Below are positions 21,099-29,364 of a DNA stretch of 30,127 nt, piece after piece. How positions within the stretch are numbered: the first letter of the stretch is position 1; each line of letters begins with the position of its first letter. The DNA is taken from the IMG/VR virus record IMGVR_UViG_3300003267_000536, positions 1 to 30,127 of that record; one strand, 5' to 3'. The position numbers and the translations under genes are program-made. Under the pieces are notes generated by a model. The model ran no database searches, was not told the origin of the DNA, and saw nothing but the letters and a program-made list of their open reading frames with translations. Origin of the DNA: a virus.

Positions 21099-21337
21099 GC
21101 ATCGGGAGGTGGCTGTTTCAACACCGCCGGGATCGTCCCCGAATCCTCCAACGCGTTCTGCACAAACGAAATTAGAGCGATCACCCCACCCGCCAACGCC
21201 GAGATGCCAACCTTGGTCGCCCCCGACCAATCCACCACACCCCGGGTCGCCACCCCCGACAGGATCGACGAACCGACCAGGTTGCCTAGGAACCCCTGGA
21301 TGAAAGTGCGGATCGCACGACGGATCGCATCGTTCAC
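21095..21337 (-). CDS. r1t-like holin
   Basis: The 80-residue protein has an N-terminal amphipathic segment (AIRRAIRTFIQGFLGNLVGSS) and a hydrophobic C-terminal span (VGISALAGGVIALISFVQN), as in r1t-type holins that open the membrane to let endolysin out. GTG 21337 is chosen because AGGAGG lies eight bases upstream and the GTG overlaps the previous stop. The TGA at its end is part of the -35 of the next promoter. Other small membrane proteins nearby could also act as the holin. Confidence 0.7.
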   Translation of the reverse strand: MNDAIRRAIRTFIQGFLGNLVGSSILSGVATRGVVDWSGATKVGISALAGGVIALISFVQNALEDSGTIPAVLKQPPPDA

Positions 21338-21798
21338 AAGCAAACCCTCCTGATCTTAACCGTACAACGGGTGGTCGTAGTGGTCGGCGGCGGACGAGTG
21401 GTCGAGGTTGAGGTGGTGTTGGTGATCGAAGTGGACGATACGGTTACCACCGTCGTGCGTCCCGGCGGACCAGCCGGCCCTCGAGGCCCAACCGGGCCGG
21501 AGACACCCCGTAACGTGTCCGCCAACCGTTCGAGATCAGCCTGGGTCACCTGGCCGCCCGCCTCGAGTTTGGTTCGCAACTCGGCCAGTAAACCCAACGC
21601 CTGGCACGCTGCCGATGCCGGTTCACGATGGCGGGTATGACAGGTTTGTTGTCGTTCGAGCAGGGCTGTGCGTCGTTCAGTCGCCCGCAACGCCTGGTGG
21701 CCGTACGACAGCAGACCGAGCGCCAATGTCAACAAGATCGCCCCCGCCAACCGTTTGGTTAACGGTGCCCGCCGGCGGTCATAATAGCGGATGCTCAT
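21334..21798 (-). CDS. Membrane-anchored protein with collagen-like and Thr-rich tail (154 aa)
   Basis: A basic N-terminus precedes a membrane segment (residues about 17-33, GAILLTLALGLLSYG), then a helical, Cys-containing region (CHTRHREPASAACQ) and a collagen-like repeat GPVGPRGPAGPPGR. The end is a long Thr/Ser-rich stretch and a final Cys segment. The topology suggests an anchor with an extracytoplasmic stalk, which could serve as a spanin-like or holin-partner protein. The stop overlaps the holin start (GTGA). No precise family is recognised. Confidence 0.68.
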   Translation of the reverse strand: MSIRYYDRRRAPLTKRLAGAILLTLALGLLSYGHQALRATERRTALLERQQTCHTRHREPASAACQALGLLAELRTKLEAGGQVTQADLERLADTLRGVSGPVGPRGPAGPPGRTTVVTVSSTSITNTTSTSTTRPPPTTTTTRCTVKIRRVCL

Positions 21799-21974
21799 TT
21801 ACGCGGTCCGTCCCGGGTGAACAACGGTGCGGTCACGATCAACCCGAAAATGGTGAGCAACTTCGGCCGCTCCAGATTGTAGGCGAACGTCTCATGTAAG
21901 ATACCCGCCGCACCCACCCCCAACAGGAGTACGTCCCGCACCAGCGGCCACGCATAACGGAACCCCCTAGCCAT
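21795..21974 (-). CDS. Small membrane protein, probably holin-associated (59 aa)
   Basis: Two hydrophobic stretches, VLLLGVGAAGILH and LLTIFGLIVTAPLF, flank FAYNLERPK, so the protein may cross the membrane twice. The pattern resembles small membrane proteins beside holins in actinophages. The ATG at 21974 lies eight bases inside the end of the receiver-domain gene. A longer in-frame start is less likely. Confidence 0.62.
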   Translation of the reverse strand: MARGFRYAWPLVRDVLLLGVGAAGILHETFAYNLERPKLLTIFGLIVTAPLFTRDGPRK

Positions 21975-22320
21975 CGAGATACTCGAGCAGCCGTTCCGGG
22001 TGGCCGGTTTTCTCCAAAACCGCATCCGCCCCCAACTCGAGACACTGTTGGCGGATCGCGTCGGTAACCGCCGCCGACTTGACCACCACCCGCTGCTCCG
22101 GCCGAAGCTCTTTGATCATACGTAGCAACCCTAACCCCGATTCTGAACCTTCGAGGAACAGATCGAGTACGATCAGATCCCACTGGTAGGCGGCGAACTT
22201 CACCCGGGCCGCAGTCGACGCCGTCACCGTCGCCAAGTAGCAATGCGGCTCGAGGAAAAACCGGGTCAGCGCCGCCTGGCCCGGGTTGTCCTCCACCAAT
22301 AGAACCCGAGGTTTATTCAT
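21967..22320 (-). CDS. Stand-alone response-regulator receiver domain (117 aa)
   Basis: A CheY-like receiver domain: VEDN with E10 and D11, the phospho-accepting D53 in LIVLDLFL, S82 at the Thr/Ser position, K104 in VLEK, and a final helix. There is no output domain. The Asp-pocket residues are present, so it could be phosphorylated. The ATG at 22320 overlaps the stop of the 28-residue membrane peptide gene, and the EAL gene follows just upstream. A receiver domain in a phage lysis region is unusual. It may interfere with a host two-component or c-di-GMP pathway. Confidence 0.85.
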   Translation of the reverse strand: MNKPRVLLVEDNPGQAALTRFFLEPHCYLATVTASTAARVKFAAYQWDLIVLDLFLEGSESGLGLLRMIKELRPEQRVVVKSAAVTDAIRQQCLELGADAVLEKTGHPERLLEYLDG

Positions 22321-22403
22321 CTGCCCCACCGATCGATGAGCCACTGTTCAATTGCGACTGCTACGCCGCCGAGGACGAAGACGATCGCAAGCCAGAAGAA
22401 CAC
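22317..22403 (-). CDS. Very small membrane peptide (28 aa) between the signalling genes
   Basis: A 28-codon frame encodes FFWLAIVFVLGGVAVAI, a single membrane span, with a polar end EQWLIDRWGR. The GTG is two bases after the EAL stop and has an AGG-rich leader, and its TGA overlaps the receiver gene ATG. It may be a lysis or signalling accessory. Support is the span and the tight junctions. Confidence 0.5.
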   Translation of the reverse strand: MFFWLAIVFVLGGVAVAIEQWLIDRWGR

Positions 22404-22405
22404 CC

Positions 22406-23104
22406 TTATGTTGCCTCCGGCAACGGGCCTGGTACTCCTAAGAACCAACCTTGGCCGGCGTCACACCCCAGCGACCGCAAACCGTCCCTCTGTTGTTTCG
22501 ACTCGATCCCCTCCGCGATCGCCAACACATCCAAAGCGTGGGCCATCGCGACAATCGCCGCGACGATCGCGTCGAATCGCTTGTCTTCCGGCACTTTCTG
22601 GGTGAACCGCCGGTCGATCTTCAACGACTCCGGCTCGAGTTCCAGCACGTGAGCCATGGAAGAGAACCCGGCCCCTAGGTCGTCGATCGACAGGGTGACA
22701 TTGATCTCCTGTAGCCGGGCCATCGCATACCGCAGAGCGGTATAGCTCGCCACCGTTTGTGTCTCCGACAGTTCAACCACCACCTGGACATCGAGACCGT
22801 CAGGCTGTAGCAACTCGAGCAGACCGTCGTCCAACAGCGACGATGGGCTGGCATTCACCGCCAGGTAGCCCAAACCGGGACGAAAATGCTCGATTGCCCG
22901 TTGGATAGCGGCGAACTCGAGCAGTAGACCGAGACCTTCGGTCCAGGCCGCGTCGAACCACAGATTGGGCGGTTTACCGTCCGGGAACCGGGCGAGCGCC
23001 TCGTACCCTTGAATAGTGTCGTGCGCGCCTAACGCGACAATTGGCTGGTAGACGATGTCCGGACCGCCCGCGGCGATAACATCGCGGATCGCGGTCGGGG
23101 TCAC
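22406..23104 (-). CDS. EAL-domain c-di-GMP phosphodiesterase
   Basis: The 232-residue protein is almost only an EAL domain, which hydrolyses cyclic di-GMP to pGpG. The signature is intact: EAL at residues 35-37 (GYEALARF), VNASP with N84, VELSE (E111, E114), IDDLGAGFSS with D141-D142, LKID with K162, AEGIES with E198 and E201, and GQGWFLG with Q218. No receiver, PAS, GGDEF or membrane part is fused. It is probably active. The GTG at 23104 overlaps the endolysin TGA. The neighbour two genes on is a lone receiver domain, as if a regulator had been split. Lowering host c-di-GMP during late infection is a guess. Confidence 0.92.
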   Translation of the reverse strand: MTPTAIRDVIAAGGPDIVYQPIVALGAHDTIQGYEALARFPDGKPPNLWFDAAWTEGLGLLLEFAAIQRAIEHFRPGLGYLAVNASPSSLLDDGLLELLQPDGLDVQVVVELSETQTVASYTALRYAMARLQEINVTLSIDDLGAGFSSMAHVLELEPESLKIDRRFTQKVPEDKRFDAIVAAIVAMAHALDVLAIAEGIESKQQRDGLRSLGCDAGQGWFLGVPGPLPEAT

Positions 23105-23790
23105 GCAACAACTCTTAGCCTGACCACCGCCGGTTGATTGGGTGCCCACCCTTCGACACTGACCACAGTGTTGGACCCGTCAGGCGCTAGACCCACTTTG
23201 CCGATCAGCACCTGGTGGTCCGCATCGGGCCGCAAACCTTGAGGTAGGGCGGCAAGGATCTTGTCGATCGGGTAGTGGACCGTAGCCCAACCTTTGCCAT
23301 CGCCTCCGGTCGGCATGGTCACGTCGACGTTGGTTACGTTCAAACTGGTCACCTCGTAGGGTTCGCCGACGTGAATAGAGCCGGACGGTGTCTGCTGCTG
23401 AGTCCAACGAATGAAAACGCCTTTGTTTACAGATACGTGGACGTGGTTATGGTGACCTTTGATCACCTCCGGCCCGTAGGTGTACGGCTTGCCGTTCTTG
23501 ATACACTGGTGGCCGGCGTAGATCAATTCGTACAGTTGCGGCGCGACCCGGTGCAGCGCCGCCCAGATCGCCTCGAGTTCGGGCGTGTCCACCCCGCCAT
23601 GCGGGCCGGTGAAATCAACCGCCAACCCTTTGCCGTCGGTTCCAGGCGCACAGTGGCGCGAATCGGGCACGTGCGGGTAGCACGGCTGGCTCGCGGAACG
23701 GTACTCCCCGAGTGTAGCCGAGATGAAATGGGGAACCTTCGAGTCGTCCATATATTGCAACAGCGCTGCCACTTCACGGCTGCGGGTCAC
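23101..23790 (-). CDS. Endolysin, M15-like peptidase
   Basis: The 229-residue protein has a zinc-peptidase signature of the VanY/M15 type: SRHCAPGTDGKGLAVDF with H46 and D59, and GHHNHVHVSV with H116 and H118, which would hold the metal. It would cut peptide bonds in the host cell wall. The C-terminal 90 residues form a separate beta-rich domain (VDVTMPTGGDGKGWATVHYP) that may bind the wall; I do not recognise it. The GTG at 23790 overlaps the tail gene stop. No signal peptide is seen, in keeping with a holin-dependent exit. Confidence 0.78.
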   Translation of the reverse strand: MTRSREVAALLQYMDDSKVPHFISATLGEYRSASQPCYPHVPDSRHCAPGTDGKGLAVDFTGPHGGVDTPELEAIWAALHRVAPQLYELIYAGHQCIKNGKPYTYGPEVIKGHHNHVHVSVNKGVFIRWTQQQTPSGSIHVGEPYEVTSLNVTNVDVTMPTGGDGKGWATVHYPIDKILAALPQGLRPDADHQVLIGKVGLAPDGSNTVVSVEGWAPNQPAVVRLRVVA

Positions 23791-24050
23791 GCCAAAGCTC
23801 CCACCACGATCGGGTCGCCCCCGGCGATCTCGACCACCACTGTATCATTTAAAACCGGGGTGTACCAGTAGTAATAGCGCACCCCCGGTACGGTCACCCC
23901 GCCGATGTCGACATCGACTGTGAGCGGTGGTGCGCCCGCGATCGCGACGATAACCCCCCACCGCCGGCCGACCAAAACCGACGGCCCGTCCGGCGGGTCC
24001 GACAGACGTTTCCCCAACTCCCGGATCGGATGGCTCAACGGGTCGGTCAT
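23787..24050 (-). CDS. Small OB-fold-like tail protein (87 aa)
   Basis: The product has RRWGVIVAIAGAPPLTVDVD, VPGVRYYYWYTPVLNDTVVV and GGDPIVVGALA. These are the strands and conserved VPGVRY-xxYTP-xxGD pattern of small phage tail-tip OB-fold proteins. It probably forms part of the tail hub or cell-puncturing tip with the next upstream product. ATG 24050 overlaps the stop of the hub gene. Confidence 0.75.
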   Translation of the reverse strand: MTDPLSHPIRELGKRLSDPPDGPSVLVGRRWGVIVAIAGAPPLTVDVDIGGVTVPGVRYYYWYTPVLNDTVVVEIAGGDPIVVGALA

Positions 24051-25126
24051 GTCGCCCTCCGTGCCGTGGTGGTGAACTGGATCGGGCTATGCAGCACCGG
24101 GTCGAACTGGAACCGGTCAAGCACCGTGTAAGTGTCGATCGCGAGCAGCGGGTCTTGCAGTTGCACCACGTCGCCGCCGTCGAGCGCCGGGTGGGGCGCG
24201 GCGCTGAACTCTGCAATCTCCGAACCGCCTGCCGACCGTAGCAGCAGACCGTCCGCCGCCTGCTGGGCTTGGGTGACATCGGTGATCAACTGGGAGACGA
24301 AGAACACCGGACGCCGGCCGAACGGTCCGGCCGGGTAGATCGGGTTGTCCGGGTCGGTTATCTCCGCCGTCGCCCGTACCGGTGGTGAGATCTCGGTACC
24401 CTCGCCTGACGCCACCGCTACGTTGCGTACATCGCGGGAGTTGAACCGGTCCGAGGTTTCGATCACCAGCGAACTCTCGCCCGGGGTGAACATCCACACC
24501 ACCGGGTCGACCGTCGGGTCGGGCACCGGCCGGATCACCACCGTCCCGTCGGCGTCGAAAAACACCTCGAGACCGGCGGCGGCGGCGAGATCCCGGGCGT
24601 TGGTCCACGGGTCGCCCGACCGGTCACCCTCTTCGTACACGGTCAACGGAACGGTCAACGCCGAGGTGGTCGCCTGGTAGGTCAAACCGATCATACGGCT
24701 GTTGATCAACGATTCGATCGCGGTGATCACGTTGGTGCCGCTCGCGATCGTATATGGCTCTTCGAACCGGGCGGCGGCGACCACGATCGACCGGTCGGAA
24801 CCGGCGATTTCGATCTTGCCGCTCGAGGTGGATTGGGTGTCTTCGATCCGGAACACCCCCACCGGGACGGTTTCGATCGTCCCGTCGGGCAGTTCGAACC
24901 CGGAGCGGATCACCAGCTCCGAGCCGAACGGGGCGAGCGGGTCAGCTGCGGTTTTCGGCACCAGCGCGGTGTCCTCCACCTGTAGGGTGACCCGGCAGGT
25001 GCGCCTAACCGCCGCGGTCTGATCGACGGTGATCGTCGACCCGGACATGACCGGCAGGTCGGTCGCTAAAGTGTCGCCGCCCCGCTGGGCGTCGGCTAGG
25101 ACGACGGTGGGCGCGCCGGTCACCAC
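24047..25126 (-). CDS. Tail hub / minor tail protein (DUF5047-like)
   Basis: The 359-residue protein resembles hub proteins of siphoviruses. The N-terminal part has ADAQRGG, MSGSTITVDQTAAVRRTCRVTLQ and PVGVFRIEDTQS. The middle is GTNVITAIESLI, AAAAGLEVFFDADGTVVIRPV. The C-terminal part carries DVVQLQDP. Proteins of this kind usually form a trimeric hub at the tail tip. The first in-frame start is GTG 25126, but homologous-looking residues continue upstream in frame (QPRSAAFDLAVV) without a usual start, while a GTG overlapping the upstream stop at 25166 is in another frame. A sequence error or an unusual start near 25160 is possible. Confidence 0.82.
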   Translation of the reverse strand: MVTGAPTVVLADAQRGGDTLATDLPVMSGSTITVDQTAAVRRTCRVTLQVEDTALVPKTAADPLAPFGSELVIRSGFELPDGTIETVPVGVFRIEDTQSTSSGKIEIAGSDRSIVVAAARFEEPYTIASGTNVITAIESLINSRMIGLTYQATTSALTVPLTVYEEGDRSGDPWTNARDLAAAAGLEVFFDADGTVVIRPVPDPTVDPVVWMFTPGESSLVIETSDRFNSRDVRNVAVASGEGTEISPPVRATAEITDPDNPIYPAGPFGRRPVFFVSQLITDVTQAQQAADGLLLRSAGGSEIAEFSAAPHPALDGGDVVQLQDPLLAIDTYTVLDRFQFDPVLHSPIQFTTTARRAT

Positions 25127-25162
25127 CGCCAGGTCGAACGCGGCGCTGCGCGGTTGGATAGC

Positions 25163-26053
25163 TCACCCGCCGATCGGCTGCTCTATGAACACGGCCCACA
25201 CGTTGATCGCGCTGGCCGCGGTCGCGTTGACGTAGACCTGATCGCCTGCGTTCAACACCGCGATCAGCCCGCCGAACAACGTCAGGGGGGAAGCGTTGGC
25301 GCTGATAGCGAACCGGTCCATCCACGTGATCGCGCCGCCCGAAGGCTTGATCTTGTGGTCGAGACTTACCGACCCTCCCGACGTGTTCGAGAAAAAACCG
25401 CGAGTCCCGAACAGGGTGTTCAACCCGACGATCACCTGCTTGCCCGCTGGACATTCGTAGAGGAACGTGTCTGCGTTGGGCACTTGGCTCAGCGTCGCAA
25501 GAACCAGCGGTTCGCTCGCGTCCATCACCAGCATGGCTAGGTGAATGTTCAGCCCCGCTCCAGACGCGCTCAGCCATATCGAGTCGCCCGCCTGCAGCAG
25601 CCCACCGTTGAACGACACTAGGCTGTTCGCGCCCACTGCCACCGCGTTGGCGAACTGGTTGTTGACCGAGGTGCTGCCGCCCGACGGGACGATGTTTCCC
25701 GAGTAGGTGAGACCGCCAGCGGTGGTGTTCTGTACGAACATGCTCAGCGGGATCGCTTTCTTGCCCGCTGGGCAGGTGTAGACCGACGTGAGCGAGGTGG
25801 GCATCGCTTGGGTGACCGGACTGAACGTCCACCCCAGCTGGTTGAAGTCGCCCATGAGGGGGTTCTTGCCGCCGAAACTGGCCAACCGTTCGTCAAGCGT
25901 GTCGAACACCCCAGTAACCCCGGAACCGAGCGCTTCGATCACATCGCGCAAGAACGTATTCGTGTCGTTGTGTGCGTTCGGGTGGGTGTCGAGATTGTCC
26001 GTACCATTACGGAAATTAGTGGACAAAAGCGACGGGTCAGGTAGTGAAGGCAC
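25163..26053 (-). CDS. Tail appendage protein with duplicated beta domain
   Basis: The 296-residue protein has a helical N-terminus (NTFLRDVIEALGS), then two related units of roughly 95 residues. The first starts VYTCPAGKKAIPLSMFVQNT, the second FLYECPAGKQVIVGLNTLFG, and each has a Gly/Ser-rich middle and an ending (AGDSIWLSASGA, AGDQVYVNATAA) of the same pattern. This duplication suggests a trimeric beta-structured appendage, possibly a receptor-binding or neck part. The GTG at 26053 has AGGAG five bases upstream. The exact role is unknown. Confidence 0.75.
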   Translation of the reverse strand: MPSLPDPSLLSTNFRNGTDNLDTHPNAHNDTNTFLRDVIEALGSGVTGVFDTLDERLASFGGKNPLMGDFNQLGWTFSPVTQAMPTSLTSVYTCPAGKKAIPLSMFVQNTTAGGLTYSGNIVPSGGSTSVNNQFANAVAVGANSLVSFNGGLLQAGDSIWLSASGAGLNIHLAMLVMDASEPLVLATLSQVPNADTFLYECPAGKQVIVGLNTLFGTRGFFSNTSGGSVSLDHKIKPSGGAITWMDRFAISANASPLTLFGGLIAVLNAGDQVYVNATAASAINVWAVFIEQPIGG

Positions 26054-26061
26054 GTTGTCTC

Positions 26062-29000
26062 CTACGGGCTGGGGGTTGCAACCTGCCGGGCGTCGACCAC
26101 CACCCGCCGGAACTGCTGTTTGTGCATATCGTCATAAGTGACACGGGTGGTGCGACGATTGGACCCGAGCCGGATCCAGAACTGCTCCTGGCCGGCGTCG
26201 TCGCCGCCCATCGTACCGTCACCCATACTACAATCACCGAACGTCGAACAACCAGCCCCGGTCTCGCCGTAGCAGGTCTGTAGCAACACCGGGGTGCGCA
26301 ACGCCCGAATCTGTTCGAACAGTCGATATTCGCTGTCGTTGTGGAAAAAGAACGCCACGCCCTGTTCGAACACTTCGGAATGCAGCGCGCCGCCGTGCAC
26401 GATCGGGGCGGTGCGGCTGTTGGCGTAGAACACCCCGAGATCCTCCGCCGAAGAGGATTGGAAGTTGCGCTCCTCGTGGCACAGCGCCAAGTCCAACTCC
26501 GGGTGGCCCGGCACTTTCAACCAGGTGTGGTCGTCGGCGTCGAGCACCGCCGCCGCCTCGTCGCTGTACACCGACGCCAGCGCGACCAGTTTGGCGTGAC
26601 CCAACATCCGGGCGCGGTACAACAGGCGGGTCGCCCGGGGGGCGGTATGATCGTAGGCGGTGACAGTCTGGGTCAGCGGGTCGACCTCGACCTCGGACAG
26701 GTCGGTCACCACCTCCCAGGTCTGGCCGTCGTCCGCCGACCGGGAGATCTCCACCGCATGGTGGTAGTCATCGGTGGCGACGTACGTGTCGGAGTCGGAC
26801 CCTTCGTGGAGCGAGATCGAGTCGATCCGGTGTTTCTCCCCCGCCCCCGCCGTGCCTTGGATGCGGTGGCGGACGTTGATCTTCGCCGTGCCGGGCGGCG
26901 CGTAACCCGTGGCGGTGTTCACCGTCCACGTTCCGTTGCTCGAGCCGTCGACGAACAACACCCGGGCGGTGTGGATCACCGTCCCGTCGACATCGAGGAA
27001 CTCGATCCCACTGTCCGAGGTGCGGCCGTTCGCCACGCCCTTATAGGCGGCGAACATGGTGTAACGACGACCGGGGGTGGCGACGATCTTGTCGACCAGG
27101 TCGACCCCGATGTCGCCCGCGGCGACCGAGGTCAACTCGAGGCTGCGGGTGCCCGAATCGGAATCGGTGTCGACCACCGCCATGGTGGTGTTGGCGGTCG
27201 GGGTTACGCCAGCAGCGTTGCCGTCCTCGAACTCCGATGCGTTCTCCGGCAGCAGGTTCGGGCCGCCAGCCAGCCCGGCCCGGAAGAACTCGTAGTAGAA
27301 CCGGTGGGTGGTCCCGTGGAGATCCCACCGCACACCCTGGGCGTCTTCCCAGTACGGCACGTCCGGGTCGATCAGCCGGGGGTCGACCGACCCGACCAGC
27401 ACGCCGTCATAGCGGATCTCCGCGCCATACAGCAGGCCGTTCATCGGGAGTGTGCCGGCCGATCCGGCCTGGTTGTTCACCTGGACCGGAGCGGTGCCGT
27501 CGTAGATAGTGGCAGCCGCGCCGGTCTGGTCGGTGCCGAGCGGGGTCCAGTTCACCCCGTCGCTCGAGGTTTCGAACCGGACGACCCGGTTGCCTGCGCC
27601 GTCGTCCATAAGAGCGAGCACTCTTAGGTGATGGCGAGTGCCGTCGGTAAACCCGGTCGCCACCGACGATGTGGCAGCGGTCGCGCCCGCGCCGCTAGCG
27701 CCGGTGAACCATTCGAAGAACAGTTTGCCGTTGGTGAGGATAGCGAAGAAATACGACGTCTCGACTACGGCGGCGTCTTCCTTGTCGATAAACACCGCTG
27801 CCGTGCTAGGCGTCCAATCTTCGAGTTGCACGTCGACCCGCAGGTCGACCACCGTTCCGATCTCTACCCCATAGGCGGGGGTCAGGCGGTCAGCCGAGAT
27901 CCAATCGAGGCTGGTGCCGTTGAACCGGATCGCTTCGACCACCGGCCGTCCTGGGCCGGCGTAGATCTGGTCGACATAGTGGAACTCGGACGCCGCGACG
28001 TTGAACAGTTCGAACCGGAGCTTATACCCGACCGCGTCGGCCGGGCACACCCCGCGCACTGCCAGTTGGGTCCAGGTGACCCCCTCGAGGATGGTCTCGC
28101 CAACAGTGGAGATGGTGGCCGAGGCGAGCGTGCCCTTGTCGTCTTTGTACCAGAACAGGGTGAGCCGACCGCTGCGGGCGGTCGCGCCGTTCCGTGCGAC
28201 CCACAGGTAGTGCGCCACCTCCTGTCCCGGTTCGGCCCGGAACACCCACCGGTTGGCCGACGGGTGGTCGAGCGCCGAGGCGAAGTCGACCTGGACGGTG
28301 CCAGTGGTCGACGCCCGGGTAACCCGCAGCGAGGTGGGACCGTCGAGAAAGGCGGTAGTCGACCCGACAATGGTGGTACCCGACCCGGCCGCGGCGACCT
28401 GGCTGACCCCGGTGACCCCGATCGGGTCTTCGATATAGAACGGGAGTTGGTTGTCCCGCCCCTGCACTTTCACCCGCACTCGAGCTTCGGCCGGGATCGG
28501 CAGTAACTCGAGGGTGGGCGGTGCAGGTTCCTGTACGGCGATTTGGAAGAACACCGACGCCCACGCCGAATAGGTGGTGCCGTCGTGGACTTTGATCGCG
28601 ATCTTCCAGTAGCCGTTGGGGATCGGCACGTCGATGGTCGGGTTGAAACTCGCGCCGTTCGCCACCGTACGGGCCACTTCGCCTGAGTCGAACGCGGCGG
28701 AGGTCGGGTCGTCGAAGCTGCCGGTGTAATCACCGGGGAACACCCGCAGGACATATTTCGCCATCGGGTCGCCGTCAGCGTCGGCGTAAGTAACCGCGAC
28801 CGTGGGCTGCGGGTTGGCGGTTTCAGTTGAGTTGGCGACCGGCGCGGTGATCGTAGCGGTCGGCGGGGTGTTGAACTGGTAGTCGAAGTAGATCGCCATG
28901 ATATCTACTTCGCTGGTGTTGCCGGAGAATACGGTTTCCTGCGCGACCACCGACAGTTGGTTCAGCGCGGTCTGGGTCCAGGCGCTGCCGTCGAACTGGG

Positions 29001-29364
29001 TAGGGAAGGTAGGCCCGGTGTAGTCGGTGATGGTCGAACCACCGGACATGTCGCAATCCCACAGTTGGGATTCGCCGGTTTGGTGCCGCACCCGGATCCG
29101 TAGGGTTTTCTCCGGACCCCACCCGCTCGGTGCTTGGGCGCGCACCCGGGGGGTAACCGACAGGATCTCCACTCCGGCGGCGAGGGTTACGGTTTCCATC
29201 TTCAACAGGATGGTGGTTTTGGTCGACAGCGCGCCGGGGTATTTGGCGTAGGTGGCGTCGCTGTTGTCCCGGGTGGCGGCGGAATAGTCGGCCGCGCCGC
29301 CGACGTTCACCCAGTTTGCGCCGATCGAAGTGTCCGTCGCGGGCCGTAACGTACCGGTACTCAC
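26062..29364 (-). CDS. Large minor tail protein (1100 aa)
   Basis: The 1100-residue protein has a beta-rich N-terminus (LRPATDTSIGANWVNVGG) and a fibronectin/Ig-like segment (PPTATITAPVANS, PQPTVAVTYADADGDP). The centre contains concanavalin/laminin-G-like modules (SLRVTRASTTGTVQVDF, TRHHLRVLALMDDGAG) and the end shows Gly/Asp-rich and Cys residues (CYGETGAGCSTFGDC). It is likely a structural tail-tip protein that may bind host polysaccharide. Enzymatic residues are not evident. The GTG at 29364 overlaps the stop of the tape measure gene. Confidence 0.8.
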   Translation of the reverse strand: MSTGTLRPATDTSIGANWVNVGGAADYSAATRDNSDATYAKYPGALSTKTTILLKMETVTLAAGVEILSVTPRVRAQAPSGWGPEKTLRIRVRHQTGESQLWDCDMSGGSTITDYTGPTFPTQFDGSAWTQTALNQLSVVAQETVFSGNTSEVDIMAIYFDYQFNTPPTATITAPVANSTETANPQPTVAVTYADADGDPMAKYVLRVFPGDYTGSFDDPTSAAFDSGEVARTVANGASFNPTIDVPIPNGYWKIAIKVHDGTTYSAWASVFFQIAVQEPAPPTLELLPIPAEARVRVKVQGRDNQLPFYIEDPIGVTGVSQVAAAGSGTTIVGSTTAFLDGPTSLRVTRASTTGTVQVDFASALDHPSANRWVFRAEPGQEVAHYLWVARNGATARSGRLTLFWYKDDKGTLASATISTVGETILEGVTWTQLAVRGVCPADAVGYKLRFELFNVAASEFHYVDQIYAGPGRPVVEAIRFNGTSLDWISADRLTPAYGVEIGTVVDLRVDVQLEDWTPSTAAVFIDKEDAAVVETSYFFAILTNGKLFFEWFTGASGAGATAATSSVATGFTDGTRHHLRVLALMDDGAGNRVVRFETSSDGVNWTPLGTDQTGAAATIYDGTAPVQVNNQAGSAGTLPMNGLLYGAEIRYDGVLVGSVDPRLIDPDVPYWEDAQGVRWDLHGTTHRFYYEFFRAGLAGGPNLLPENASEFEDGNAAGVTPTANTTMAVVDTDSDSGTRSLELTSVAAGDIGVDLVDKIVATPGRRYTMFAAYKGVANGRTSDSGIEFLDVDGTVIHTARVLFVDGSSNGTWTVNTATGYAPPGTAKINVRHRIQGTAGAGEKHRIDSISLHEGSDSDTYVATDDYHHAVEISRSADDGQTWEVVTDLSEVEVDPLTQTVTAYDHTAPRATRLLYRARMLGHAKLVALASVYSDEAAAVLDADDHTWLKVPGHPELDLALCHEERNFQSSSAEDLGVFYANSRTAPIVHGGALHSEVFEQGVAFFFHNDSEYRLFEQIRALRTPVLLQTCYGETGAGCSTFGDCSMGDGTMGGDDAGQEQFWIRLGSNRRTTRVTYDDMHKQQFRRVVVDARQVATPSP

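Noticed and set aside
26341-27627. Plus-strand open frame of 428 codons opposite the large tail gene
   Set aside because: Antisense to a convincing 1100-residue tail protein, with Arg/Val/Gly-rich low-complexity translation and no start signal.
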